Positions 1-5,984 of a stretch of DNA of 33,631 nucleotides are shown here, one piece after another (within the stretch, counting starts at the first letter, position 1; each line of letters opens with the position of its first letter). Made by a program: the position numbers and the translations under genes. The stretch comes from an uncultured Roseburia sp. Lineage in GTDB: Bacteria; Bacillota; Clostridia; Lachnospirales; Lachnospiraceae. Location of the stretch: NCBI GenBank assembly GCA_947642555.1, contig CANRSX010000049.1, forward strand, positions 1 to 33,631, written 5' to 3'. Under the pieces are notes generated by a model. It was not told where the DNA came from. It saw only the letters and a list, made by a program, of their open reading frames with translations, and did no database searches.

Positions 1-53
1 AGACTGTAAATCTGCTGCAAATTGCTTCGGTGGTTCGAATCCACCTCTGCCCA
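1..53 (+). tRNA. tRNA-Tyr (GTA), 5' end cut off by window
   Basis: The 3' part of a class II tRNA. The anticodon GTA lies at 6-8, followed by a long variable arm (about 14-30), a T arm with TTCGAAT at 33-39, and an acceptor strand ending TCTGCCC plus discriminator A at 53. The D arm and 5' acceptor strand lie before the window. CCA is not encoded. It is first of four closely spaced + strand tRNAs that probably form one transcript. Confidence 0.9.
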
Positions 54-96
54 TTCTTCCAAAGCATATGAAATGCGGCGGAAGTTAACTGAATAG

Positions 97-170
97 CGCG
101 GGATGGAGCAGTCTGGAAGCTCGTCGGGCTCATAACCCGAAGGTCGCAGGTTCAAATCCTGCTCCCGCAA
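97..170 (+). tRNA. Initiator tRNA-fMet (CAT)
   Basis: A complete 74-nt tRNA. Initiator hallmarks are visible: an unpaired C at position 1 facing A72, and three consecutive G:C pairs in the anticodon stem around the CAT loop. The T loop is TTCAAAT. CCA is not encoded. Confidence 0.95.
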
Positions 171-176
171 TTTTTT

Positions 177-249
<73 letters not shown>

Positions 250-272
250 CTGTATATTGTTATAAAGTACAT

Positions 273-345
273 GGGGTATTAGCTCAGTTGGCAGAGCACT
301 TGACTTTTAATCAAGTTGTCCCGGGTTCGAATCCCGGATGCCTCA
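273..345 (+). tRNA. tRNA-Lys (TTT), likely phage attachment gene
   Basis: A 73-nt tRNA with acceptor GGGGTAT/ATGCCTC, anticodon stem 299-303/311-315, anticodon TTT at 306-308, T arm CCGGG-TTCGAAT-CCCGG, and discriminator A at 345. The phage integrase gene is the next gene and ends 150 bp away, so the phage has probably integrated into the 3' half of this tRNA and restored its sequence. CCA is not encoded. Confidence 0.95.
321..345. other. Candidate attL core (3' end of tRNA-Lys)
   Basis: Inference: the tRNA nearest the integrase is normally the integration target, and the T-arm/acceptor end is the usual identity segment. The matching attR copy should lie at the right end of the prophage, outside this window, so the exact core cannot be fixed here. 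Confidence 0.5.
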
Positions 346-351
346 TTGACG

Positions 352-397
352 AAAAACAGCCGGAAGCCAGTAAAATCAAGGGTTTGCGGCTGTTTTT
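352..397 (+). terminator. Possible terminator after the tRNA cluster
   Basis: An 11-bp inverted repeat, AAAAACAGCCG (352-362) and CGGCTGTTTTT (387-397), with a 24-nt loop and the U run forming part of the stem. It lies 6 nt after tRNA-Lys and could end the tRNA transcript. The large loop makes it weaker than a classic terminator. Confidence 0.4.
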
Positions 398-431
398 AAT
401 TTATCCAATGTTTGCAATGTATGAAGTTTTA

Positions 432-491
432 AATGTACGCATCGCGTTCGCAGAGGGGGTATTTTGACCCTAATGTACGCATTGTGTACGC
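432..491. repeat. Direct repeats next to int, likely integrase arm sites
   Basis: Two 20-bp direct repeats, 432-451 and 472-491, match at 17 of 20 positions. Each holds two 7-bp units of the form GTACGCA/GTTCGCA spaced 11 bp apart (one helical turn), giving four units. They sit between tRNA-Lys and the 3' end of int, where arm-type binding sites of Tn916-like integrases are expected. The role is inferred from position and spacing. Confidence 0.55.
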
Positions 492-495
492 AAAA

Positions 496-1623
496 TCAGA
501 TTGACATAACATCGTTTATTACAGTCGTTACATCCTCTTTTTCTTCTATGATATGATTATAAACATTAATCACCATCTTTTCCGTATCACCCATGAGCTG
601 TGCTATTTTCTTTATGCTGATAGCCGGCACATGATAGCAGAGATTGCTGCAGTAATTATGACGGAAAATATGAGCTGTCAGTCCGGTGATAACCGGGATC
701 GCGTCTGTACCACCTGCGGCGTAATTCATTTTCTTCACGATCGACGCCCACATTTTATCATAGGACGACTTTGTGATCAAAGATCCGTCCCTGCAGGTGA
801 ACAGTTGGACACCGGTAAGCGTTGACATGTATGAATGCAGGAACGCTGCTGTAGACGCCGGAACAGGCACCTTACGAATACTGTTCGCCGTCTTTGGCGT
901 CGGCTTGATCTCAGACGCGTTGCAATCGAAAATCAGGGCTTTTGTGATTGAGACAGTGCATTCCTGCCTTGTAAAGGAAAAATCGAATTTTGACAGCGCC
1001 AGCGCTTCCCCACGGCGCAATCCGCAGGCGTATATAAGAAAAACAAAAGCGCGTTCCCTGTCGGTGAAATTTGCAAGACGGATCGCGTCTTTTTCTATGG
1101 GTGTCAGCGTGCGTTTTTCCACGCGGACATATTTAGGCAGACTGATATCGGCACAGATTAGATCATACATGCCTGGTCCGATACAGTTGTCAGCAACCGC
1201 CATCTTAAGGATCTGCCGGAAAGTGATGGCGATCTGCTGGCATGTGCGCGGTTTATCCAGTGCAGAGTTAATTGCCATCTGAAAATGACTGTTCCGTATG
1301 TCGGACAGCTTCACGCCTTCGAGAAATGCCAGGTGCTTTTCTACAATATTCTGATACATCACCTGTGTATTTTTTTCCCGCGTTCCTTTTTTAGTCTCAA
1401 TCCACTGCCGGGCGTAATCTAGGAACATAGTATCTGTATTCCTTACATACTGACCGTTCTCCAGCGTATTGCGCAGCTGCGTCACCTGCCGTTCAAGATC
1501 TGCGCTGGATTTTCTTGATACGAGACGTTTGCGATGCTTCGTTCCATCCTTATTATAAGTCCCGTCCCACATCCTGGTCTCCCACACTCCACGATCGTTT
1601 TTACTGTACTTTGCTTTTGCCAT
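496..1623 (-). CDS. int: Phage tyrosine integrase
   Basis: A 375-residue tyrosine recombinase that would integrate and excise the phage at the adjacent tRNA-Lys. The N-terminal 60 residues resemble the small arm-binding domain of Tn916/lambda-type integrases (MWDGTYNKDG...KHRKRLV). Residues about 65-150 form a SAM-like core-binding domain, and the catalytic domain follows. The catalytic set is complete apart from a common substitution: R203 in CGLRRGEAL, K244, H318 and R321 in AHIFRH, G345 in place of the second His (LMGD), and nucleophile Y355 in NVYNH. ATG start with AGGAGG 5-6 nt upstream. Oriented toward the tRNA, as usual for int at an attachment end. DNA-binding repeats lie just past its stop codon. 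Confidence 0.95.
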   Translation of the reverse strand: MAKAKYSKNDRGVWETRMWDGTYNKDGTKHRKRLVSRKSSADLERQVTQLRNTLENGQYVRNTDTMFLDYARQWIETKKGTREKNTQVMYQNIVEKHLAFLEGVKLSDIRNSHFQMAINSALDKPRTCQQIAITFRQILKMAVADNCIGPGMYDLICADISLPKYVRVEKRTLTPIEKDAIRLANFTDRERAFVFLIYACGLRRGEALALSKFDFSFTRQECTVSITKALIFDCNASEIKPTPKTANSIRKVPVPASTAAFLHSYMSTLTGVQLFTCRDGSLITKSSYDKMWASIVKKMNYAAGGTDAIPVITGLTAHIFRHNYCSNLCYHVPAISIKKIAQLMGDTEKMVINVYNHIIEEKEDVTTVINDVMSI

Positions 1624-1653
1624 GGCATCCTCCTCAAAAATGTGTATAAAAAT

Positions 1654-1685
1654 AACAGCCAGCGATTTTTCGCTTGCCAGCTGTT
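1654..1685 (-). terminator. Hairpin with U-rich tail upstream of int
   Basis: Read on the - strand, AACAGC and GGCTGTT flank an inner AGCGA/TCGCT stem with an A-rich loop, followed by ATTTTTAT. It lies between dinD and int, about 30 nt before the int start. It may end leftward transcripts from dinD or act on the int leader. Confidence 0.4.
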
Positions 1686-1724
1686 CCCGGAGGTGGTAAG
1701 ATATTCATGCATTGTTATGATTTG

Positions 1725-1773
1725 TCCTCCGGGACGGATCAGGGACCGTCCCTGTTGGCACAGGGGCGGTTTT
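1725..1773. repeat. 49-bp intergenic repeat, copy A (contains + strand terminator)
   Basis: 43 of 49 bases match copy B at 2713-2761, in the same orientation. The pair brackets the dinD gene. On the + strand it holds an 11-bp stem, ACCGTCCCTGT (1745-1755) / ACAGGGGCGGT (1760-1770), with loop TGGC and then TTTTT, a good intrinsic terminator for transcripts entering from the tRNA side. On the - strand its end carries GGAGGA. Confidence 0.7.
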
Positions 1774-1775
1774 TA
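1745..1775 (+). terminator. Intrinsic terminator on + strand (repeat copy A)
   Basis: An 11-bp stem with one G:U pair, a 4-nt loop TGGC, and a run of five T followed by ATT. No + strand gene lies just upstream, so its likely job is to stop read-through from the tRNA operon into antisense of the lysogeny genes. Confidence 0.6.
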
Positions 1776-2672
1776 TTAGTATAGTTTTTTGTTCCGTTCT
1801 CGTTCAATTTGCTGGATACTTTTTTGTGGCACAGGAAGGTCTTCCGGCATGGTACCACCTAAATCTTTAATTGTTTCACGAACTTTTCTGCCAACTTCAA
1901 AATGAGCTTTGTTAGCGGCATCTTTTCCAATAATATGTTCTTTTCGTAATTTTTCGTCAGTTTGTGTCGCACGGAAAAGATTAGCAGCAAGCTCTGTACT
2001 TCCCATATGATCTAGAATGTCCTGGCTTTTCTTCAGTCCCTTTCTTTTATGTATGTCGTTTTTGGTCAGACCGCCATATAATCCCTGATAACCGTTATTT
2101 TGAAAAATTGCATAATCAATAGGTTTTTCAACACCAGCCAGCTTTGCGGCGGCGGCTAATGATTTATTGTGAACTTTCATTTCGTTTCGAATAGCAAGGC
2201 GTTTGTTGTCTTCGTCAAGATTGTCATAGTTTTCAATGAGTTCTTGCTGTCTTGTTTTTATAGCAAAGTAGGACTGTCCAAGAGCGATAACCTTTTTTCT
2301 TGAATCACCATTCTGAACGATCAGATAGCAGGCATATCGCGATAATTCGTAATCCTCAATAATTTTTTCTGCGCTATTAGGCATAGGGATCGTTTTGTTG
2401 ACCTCAACAAAATGTTCCGCAGAGTCGTTTTCGCTGTTGTTACAAGCGATAACTGCCCGGTGAATAACCTTTTTAAAATTACGCCATTCTTTATATTCTA
2501 AAGCAATTTGTAATTCTCTTGCATACCAAAATTCCTGCCCGTATATATTCGTATGTCTGATAGACTCAAAAAGAGATTCTGTATAATTGGTTTCCTCATC
2601 AGAAGAAAGAGCTTTGGATAATACACGTTCAGATAAGGCATGCAATTTCATTTCAAATTCTTTTTCATCCAT
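1776..2672 (-). CDS. dinD: DinD family protein (DNA damage-inducible protein D)
   Basis: 298 residues, close to the 274 of E. coli DinD. The N-terminal part (about 40-115) is Bro-N-like (YGQEFWYARELQIALEYKEW). The core has near-identical DinD blocks: LSRYACYLIVQNGD, SYFAIKTRQQEL, FQNNGYQGLYGGL, KSQDILDHMGSTELAANLFR, HFEVGRKVRETI and LGGTMPEDLP. E. coli DinD disassembles RecA filaments, so a prophage copy could modulate SOS or induction; that is inference. ATG start with AAAGGAG 8 nt upstream. The gene is visibly more AT-rich than int or the late genes and is bracketed by a 49-bp direct repeat, suggesting it was acquired as a unit. No SOS box is clear upstream. Probably cotranscribed with or attenuated by the RNA at 2777-2871. 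Confidence 0.93.
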   Translation of the reverse strand: MDEKEFEMKLHALSERVLSKALSSDEETNYTESLFESIRHTNIYGQEFWYARELQIALEYKEWRNFKKVIHRAVIACNNSENDSAEHFVEVNKTIPMPNSAEKIIEDYELSRYACYLIVQNGDSRKKVIALGQSYFAIKTRQQELIENYDNLDEDNKRLAIRNEMKVHNKSLAAAAKLAGVEKPIDYAIFQNNGYQGLYGGLTKNDIHKRKGLKKSQDILDHMGSTELAANLFRATQTDEKLRKEHIIGKDAANKAHFEVGRKVRETIKDLGGTMPEDLPVPQKSIQQIERERNKKLY

Positions 2673-2712
2673 GTCCGACTCCTTTACATATCAAGTAATT
2701 CAAACTGTTCTA

Positions 2713-2761
2713 TCCTCCGGGATGGATCGGGAACCGTCTCTGTTGACGCAGGGGCGGTTTT
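2713..2761. repeat. 49-bp intergenic repeat, copy B
   Basis: A direct repeat of 1725-1773 (six mismatches). Its + strand hairpin, ACCGTCTCTG (2733-2742) / CAGGGGCGGT (2749-2758), has two G:U pairs and is followed by TTTGTTT, so it is a weaker terminator. It lies between dinD and the repressor. Confidence 0.7.
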
Positions 2762-2776
2762 GTTTGTGTAACGTAA

Positions 2777-2802
2777 AAGACCCCGTATTTCTACGAGGTC
2801 TT
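2777..2802 (-). terminator. Terminator-like hairpin downstream of repressor
   Basis: On the - strand, an 11-bp stem (one T:G wobble) with GAAA loop, ending GGTCTTTT. It would end transcripts from the repressor gene and from the promoter at 2878-2906. Confidence 0.5.
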
Positions 2803-2871
2803 CACATAATGAACTGATATCTTCTTTTTATGCCCTTAAGGCGATATTAAGGGATAAAACTATCCCTTCGT
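2777..2871 (-). ncRNA. Candidate small RNA or dinD leader/attenuator
   Basis: Starting about 7 nt after the -10 of the promoter at 2878-2906, the - strand transcript would contain three structures. The first is AAGGGATA-GTTT-TATCCCTT (2868-2849). The second is CCCTTAA/TTAAGGG, which shares bases with the first and so is mutually exclusive with it. The third is a terminal hairpin, AAGACCTCGTA-GAAA-TACGGGGTCTT (2802-2777), followed by TT and then ACG. No open frame with a ribosome site is visible in the 95 nt. It is either a free-standing RNA or a leader that attenuates dinD. The short U run makes termination uncertain. Confidence 0.45.
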
Positions 2872-2877
2872 CAATTC

Positions 2878-2906
2878 ATTATAGACTATATTATACTCGT
2901 AGTCAA
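2878..2906 (-). promoter_or_regulatory. Strong sigma-A promoter reading leftward
   Basis: The - strand has TTGACT (2906-2901), a 17-nt spacer and TATAAT (2883-2878). It lies just past the repressor stop codon. The -35 sits in AGTCAATAAA (2901-2910), a 10-mer repeated at 3743-3752 in the repressor promoter region, so both may be bound by the same repressor. Confidence 0.7.
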
Positions 2907-2921
2907 TAAAAAGATTCATAT

Positions 2922-3698
2922 TTATTCCGCATTCAGCTTCCCGATCACGCGCCCCATCGTCCGGGAGGATTCATCCAGCGGGATGTTATCATATTCCTGA
3001 TTCAGTGAGATCAGCTCCGTATCGCCCAGTTGCTTCACATAGGCTTCGCCATCCACCTGGAAGATCCCGATCTCCCCGATGCGGATTTCCTGCGTCGCCT
3101 CCACCAGCAGGATATCACCGTCCTGATAGGTCGGCTCCATGGAGTCCCCGTTGACTCCGATCGCATAGCTCACGTTTCTGTATTCAGGGATATCCGGGAT
3201 CTCGATGTCATCCTCCGGCACGTTATCGATGATAAGCTTACCGGTACCGGCGGAAGCGTTCTTATAATAGTAGCTGATCAGCCTGAACGGGACGACCTGC
3301 GCCGGTTCCTTTGGACTATGTTCCTGCACATTTTTGATACAGCTGTTCACAAATTCCTGCAGCACCTGCTTGGAATTGTCAGACAGTTGCTGATATGTAC
3401 GTCCGATTTCAAGCATCAGCCGATAAAACTGATCATCAGCATTCACCTGCATGTTTTTCAGCAACAGCTCTATTCCGTCCCCTGTCTCTCTAAATGGCTC
3501 GCCAATGCCATCACGTAACCATTTTTCATTTACATTGAACTCTCGGCAGATTGCCTTTGACACCTGATCAGTGAGCGCACATTGCTCATGCTCTATTTTC
3601 GATACTGCGGTTTTTCCGATTCCGAGTCTAGCTCCGAATTTTTCAAGTGTGAGTCCACAGTTTTTTCTTATTTCTTTTACACGCTCTCCTTGAGCCAT
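2922..3698 (-). CDS. CI/LexA-like phage repressor (XRE HTH + S24 peptidase)
   Basis: A 258-residue lysogeny repressor. Residues 5-62 form an XRE helix-turn-helix (RLGIGKTAVSKIEHEQ). Residues about 137-255 form an S24 self-cleaving domain with the scissile Ala-Gly in NASAGTG (A150-G151), catalytic Ser186 in GVNGDSMEPT and Lys222 in EAYVKQLG. By family knowledge, RecA filaments trigger self-cleavage and prophage induction. I chose ATG at 3698 because AAAGGAGGTGAT lies just upstream; a start at 3737 would place 13 extra residues over this ribosome site. Transcribed divergently from the early operon. Presumed to bind sites in 3743-3835 and to control its own promoter. Confidence 0.93.
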   Translation of the reverse strand: MAQGERVKEIRKNCGLTLEKFGARLGIGKTAVSKIEHEQCALTDQVSKAICREFNVNEKWLRDGIGEPFRETGDGIELLLKNMQVNADDQFYRLMLEIGRTYQQLSDNSKQVLQEFVNSCIKNVQEHSPKEPAQVVPFRLISYYYKNASAGTGKLIIDNVPEDDIEIPDIPEYRNVSYAIGVNGDSMEPTYQDGDILLVEATQEIRIGEIGIFQVDGEAYVKQLGDTELISLNQEYDNIPLDESSRTMGRVIGKLNAE

Positions 3699-3727
3699 AA
3701 AATGTATCACCTCCTTTGTTTTAATCA

Positions 3728-3756
3728 AGCATATCATGTTAAAGTCAATAAATCAA
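3728..3756 (-). promoter_or_regulatory. Leftward repressor promoter (PRM-like)
   Basis: The - strand has TTGATT (3756-3751), a 17-nt spacer and TATGCT (3733-3728). It would start about 20 nt before the repressor start codon. A second -35 candidate, TTGACT (3748-3743), overlaps it. Confidence 0.5.
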
Positions 3757-3833
3757 TAGAAAAGTTGAATAAAGGGACAATAAACTATTGACAAAGTAGA
3801 ATTAGTGGATTACAATGTTGCATGAAGGGACAA
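3743..3833. promoter_or_regulatory. Candidate repressor operators
   Basis: Direct copies of AAGGGACAA at 3772-3780 and 3825-3833 (53 bp apart) bracket the rightward promoter. TATTGAC-type half sites (GTCAATA 3744-3750, TCAATAG 3753-3759, CTATTGAC 3785-3792) overlap the -35 boxes of both divergent promoters. Which of these the repressor binds cannot be told from sequence. Confidence 0.45.
3788..3816 (+). promoter_or_regulatory. Rightward early promoter (PR-like)
   Basis: A perfect TTGACA (3788-3793), a 17-nt spacer and TACAAT (3811-3816), divergent from the repressor. It should drive the early lytic operon. The -35 lies inside CTATTGAC (3785-3792), whose inverse TCAATAG occurs at 3753-3759. 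Confidence 0.8.
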
Positions 3834-4177
3834 AGCAGCGTTAGGCAAATGGCTTGCGCGCGAGATACAATTGAAGACAAAGGAAAGCAAGCAGGAGATC
3901 CGGGTGAGACAATAGGGCGGCACGTAAGTGGCATGGCGGCCAGGCTGTGGAAGGACAGACGGAGCGTGTGCGGAATAAGTGAGACCCGGTAAAGGTGACG
4001 AAGAAATCAGGAATGGCAGGACAAGACGGCAATAAGTTTGGGAAGTAGCGTGCGAAAACCTTAGACCTGGCCGACAGGTACCGTACTCCTAAAACAAGAA
4101 GCCATTAAGAGGAAGTATCGTCCGCGCGAGATGACACAGCACTTTCCTTTGTAATAAATCAGATGGAGGGATGGCAT
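3834..4177 (+). other. Non-coding transcribed leader of the early operon
   Basis: About 340 nt between the rightward promoter and the first credible gene. All + frames are short. The longest, ATG 3849 to TAA 3992 (47 codons), lacks a ribosome site. The region holds small inverted repeats (CCGGGT 3900-3905 / ACCCGG 3984-3989; ACCTG 4065-4069 / CAGGT 4075-4079). CGCGCGAGAT occurs near both ends (about 3857 and 4124). No terminator is evident. It may be a structured leader, antiterminator or regulatory RNA; function unknown. Confidence 0.45.
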
Positions 4178-4390
4178 ATGGAAAGAAATCCTGCTTACAG
4201 AACAAAATCGTTAAAAGAGCTTATCGATGGATACGCTTTTGAGTCCGGACGGGCTGACAGGAAAGACAGAGAGACAGCGCAGAGATACATCGTGAATGAA
4301 GTATATGCAAGAATTAAGAATACTTTTGATATGCTGGATGCTGATCCCGAATCGGCAGATCAGATTTACAAGCAGCTGATTGAGCATTAA
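4178..4390 (+). CDS. Small early phage protein, unknown function
   Basis: 70 residues, mostly helical and charged; no recognised domain. I chose ATG 4178 over the upstream ATG 4163 because GGAGGG (4165-4170) lies 7 nt before it. The first gene of the early operon is often an antirepressor or a small regulator, but nothing in the sequence shows that here. The C-terminal half (YIVNEVYARIKNTFDMLDAD) looks like an amphipathic helix pair. Confidence 0.75.
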   Translation: MERNPAYRTKSLKELIDGYAFESGRADRKDRETAQRYIVNEVYARIKNTFDMLDADPESADQIYKQLIEH

Positions 4391-4440
4391 ACTTACTTCC
4401 CCGTCCCTGCCGGGTAATGCAGGGAGAACGCGAGGAAGAA

Positions 4441-4584
4441 ATGAGCAGATCAGAGTATATTATCTGGAAATGCGAAACGATAGCGCAGATACAGGAAGAA
4501 CACCCGTCATGGAACAACGAACAGGTGCAGAAGTATTTTTCTGCCGTAGAAGCTATTCTGCAAAGTAAAGGGTTCTTTGACTGA
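4441..4584 (+). CDS. Very small early phage protein (47 aa)
   Basis: The frame MSRSEYIIWKCETIAQIQEE to QSKGFFD has balanced composition and a likely helical fold. It is preceded by GAGGAAG 4-5 nt upstream of ATG 4441. Another frame over the same DNA (4380-4568) has no ribosome site and odd composition, so this frame is preferred. A hairpin, CCCTGC (4405-4410) / GCAGGG (4419-4424), sits just upstream. An in-frame ATG at 4417 has no ribosome site. Function unknown. Confidence 0.6.
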   Translation: MSRSEYIIWKCETIAQIQEEHPSWNNEQVQKYFSAVEAILQSKGFFD

Positions 4585-4639
4585 TTTCAGCCTGACCTTG
4601 CAGAGTGGCGGGAAAATGGTGAGAGCGGGAGGAGGTGGC

Positions 4640-4810
4640 ATGATGCAGGAAGAGATGAAAGAAGAGATGCGGCCGGAACTGATCAAGTTTATGAAGTCGG
4701 TAGCACAGCTGGATCCGGTCAGCTTTATGCTGACAAAGAATGCGGCGGAGGTTCTGCTGGCGCGGGATCTGATGGAGCGCGAACGGATGGCTGGGAATGT
4801 GCCGGCATGA
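4640..4810 (+). CDS. Small early phage protein (56 aa)
   Basis: An acidic, helical protein (QEEMKEEMRPELIKFMKSVA) with no recognised domain. GGAGGAGGTGGC sits directly before ATG 4640; ATG 4643 is equally possible. A longer frame from 4577 lacks a ribosome site and begins inside the previous gene. Function unknown. Confidence 0.7.
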   Translation: MMQEEMKEEMRPELIKFMKSVAQLDPVSFMLTKNAAEVLLARDLMERERMAGNVPA

Positions 4811-4840
4811 TCCGGGCGCGCGGATGGGAGAGGAGGTGAG
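4806..4840. repeat. Cassette-boundary repeat, copy 1 (contains RBS)
   Basis: The 35-bp segment ending in GAGGAGGTGAG matches 5464-5497 at about 31 of 35 positions with one gap. Each copy supplies the ribosome site of the gene after it (ATG 4845 and ATG 5505). Confidence 0.6.
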
Positions 4841-4844
4841 AGGG

Positions 4845-5108
4845 ATGGAAGAAAATAAGACACATAACCTTTATAAAGCAATCAGAGCAAGCTTCGAAAA
4901 GTTTGCCGCAGACCAGTATAAAAGAGTGAAGGAGGAAAGCGGCACTATTGGAGAGATCAGAGAAAAAATCAGGCAGATACACCTTGATGCTTCATGGGAT
5001 CGCGCTTCATATGGTTTTGATCTGATAAAAGCGCTGGAAGCATTTGAAAAGAAAGAAACAGACAGCGCACTTCACGCGCTGCCTGTTAATAGCTCTGACA
5101 TTAGTTAG
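4845..5108 (+). CDS. Early phage protein, unknown (87 aa)
   Basis: 87 residues, helical and lysine/glutamate rich (KAIRASFEKFAADQYKRVKE), with no domain I recognise. ATG 4845 follows AGGAGGTGAGAGGG. Its 3' end overlaps the oppositely oriented gene 5101-5361 by 8 bp. Together the two lie between two copies of a 35-bp boundary repeat. Confidence 0.75.
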   Translation: MEENKTHNLYKAIRASFEKFAADQYKRVKEESGTIGEIREKIRQIHLDASWDRASYGFDLIKALEAFEKKETDSALHALPVNSSDIS

Positions 5109-5361
5109 ATTCTATTTTCACAATGGCATTTTTAGCATAAGCTGTTTCGCGATTATCATTTATAAAAAAGAAATCGCAGGAACAAAGTGCTGAAAGAATC
5201 GACGGAAGAAGGCCATCGTGAACGTGATTATACAGATCAACAGGTTTTGAGAGGCTGGCGAAACACTCATCCTCGTTGATTACTGTAGCGACAGGGGTGA
5301 TAAAATCATCCTCATGCAATTCAATCGCACTTTTGTCGGAAAACGTAATAGTTGCTGTCAT
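5101..5361 (-). CDS. Reverse-oriented accessory gene (86 aa), unknown
   Basis: An 86-residue acidic protein starting MTATITFSDKSAIELHEDDF, with a central YNHVHDGLLPSIL and CDFFFINDN; predicted beta at the N-terminus. ATG 5361 has GGAGGG 6-7 nt upstream; an earlier ATG at 5400 lacks one. It is the only - strand gene within the early operon. It has its own good promoter (5415-5443), so it could be expressed in the lysogen. I recognise it only as a prophage-type hypothetical. A role in superinfection exclusion or host fitness is a guess. Confidence 0.8.
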   Translation of the reverse strand: MTATITFSDKSAIELHEDDFITPVATVINEDECFASLSKPVDLYNHVHDGLLPSILSALCSCDFFFINDNRETAYAKNAIVKIESN

Positions 5362-5414
5362 AAAATTCCCTCCATGTGTAATTATATTTGGGCGTGTCAC
5401 TGCCCTGTAAGAAA

Positions 5415-5443
5415 ATTATAGCATGATAAATGTAGAAAGTGAA
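5415..5443 (-). promoter_or_regulatory. Promoter for the reverse gene 5101-5361
   Basis: The - strand has TTCACT (5443-5438), a 17-nt spacer and TATAAT (5420-5415), about 54 nt before the start codon. A second AT-rich TATAAT lies nearer the gene but has no matching -35. Confidence 0.65.
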
Positions 5444-5463
5444 GAGAAAACCGCGCACGCCGA

Positions 5464-5497
5464 CATGATCCCGACGTGCGGATGGGGAGGAGGTGAG
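5464..5497. repeat. Cassette-boundary repeat, copy 2 (contains RBS)
   Basis: Matches 4806-4840 (CATGATCC...GCGGATGGG...GAGGAGGTGAG). The pair brackets the genes 4845-5108 and 5101-5361. Confidence 0.6.
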
Positions 5498-5504
5498 ATT
5501 AAAA

Positions 5505-5699
5505 ATGGACACACAGAAAGGCGAAACAGTGAGATCAAAGATGATCCGGCTGATGGATGCACTCATATCAGTCGCGGAGAGGATTGCACAGAACGAGAAT
5601 GCAAAACCGGAAGAGATTGCGGCTCTTCCGGGAATTGCAAATAGCGTAGTAAACATTACAGCTTATGCAGTAATTGAACCAAAGGGAACAACAGACTAG
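5505..5699 (+). CDS. Small early phage protein (64 aa)
   Basis: 64 residues, helical, with no recognised domain (MDTQKGETVRSKMIRLMDAL; ENAKPEEIAALPGIANSVVN). ATG 5505 has GGAGGAGGTGAG 7 nt upstream; the in-frame upstream codon at 5493 overlaps that ribosome site. Function unknown. Confidence 0.72.
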   Translation: MDTQKGETVRSKMIRLMDALISVAERIAQNENAKPEEIAALPGIANSVVNITAYAVIEPKGTTD

Positions 5700-5763
5700 T
5701 CCCATCACTAATGCCGTGCAGGATATGAAAACAAATATATAAAGATGAAGGAGGAAAACGGAA

Positions 5764-5970
5764 GTGATCGAGCAAAAGTATAGCAAACCGGTCATGAAGA
5801 TGTCCGAGCTTATGGAGCTTGGATTTCCACGGAGCTATCTCACGAGGATTTATTACACCGGGGATCGAAAAATAGCGTGGAAGAGCAATCCCGCGAAGTC
5901 AAACAGCATGATCCTGTTTGACACGGCAGAATTTGAAAAGTACCGACAGAAGCAGATAGCAGTCAGGTAG
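5764..5970 (+). CDS. Excisionase/MerR-like small DNA-binding protein
   Basis: 68 residues. KMSELMELGFPRSYLTRIYY looks like a helix-turn-helix recognition unit, followed by a wing-like stretch (AWKSNPAKSNSMILFDTAEF) and a basic C-terminal helix, as in winged-helix excisionases and AlpA/MerR-type proteins. It may be the Xis that directs excision with Int, or a small regulator. GTG start with AAGGAGG 9 nt upstream. Assignment rests on fold appearance only. Confidence 0.7.
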   Translation: MIEQKYSKPVMKMSELMELGFPRSYLTRIYYTGDRKIAWKSNPAKSNSMILFDTAEFEKYRQKQIAVR

Positions 5971-5984
5971 GGGAGGCGCAGAGA

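Noticed and set aside
773..1282. 169-codon + strand frame
   Set aside because: Antisense to the integrase and without a ribosome site.
1482..1712. 76-codon - strand frame starting upstream of int (MHEYLTTSGN)
   Set aside because: A weak GGAGG lies upstream, but the frame overlaps int out of phase and has no recognisable domain; a leader peptide remains possible but unsupported.
3849..3992. 47-codon frame in the early leader (MACARDTIED)
   Set aside because: No ribosome site and basic, unstructured composition; kept as non-coding leader.
4380..4568. 62-codon frame overlapping the gene at 4441
   Set aside because: No ribosome site; the alternative frame 4441-4584 has better composition and a ribosome site.
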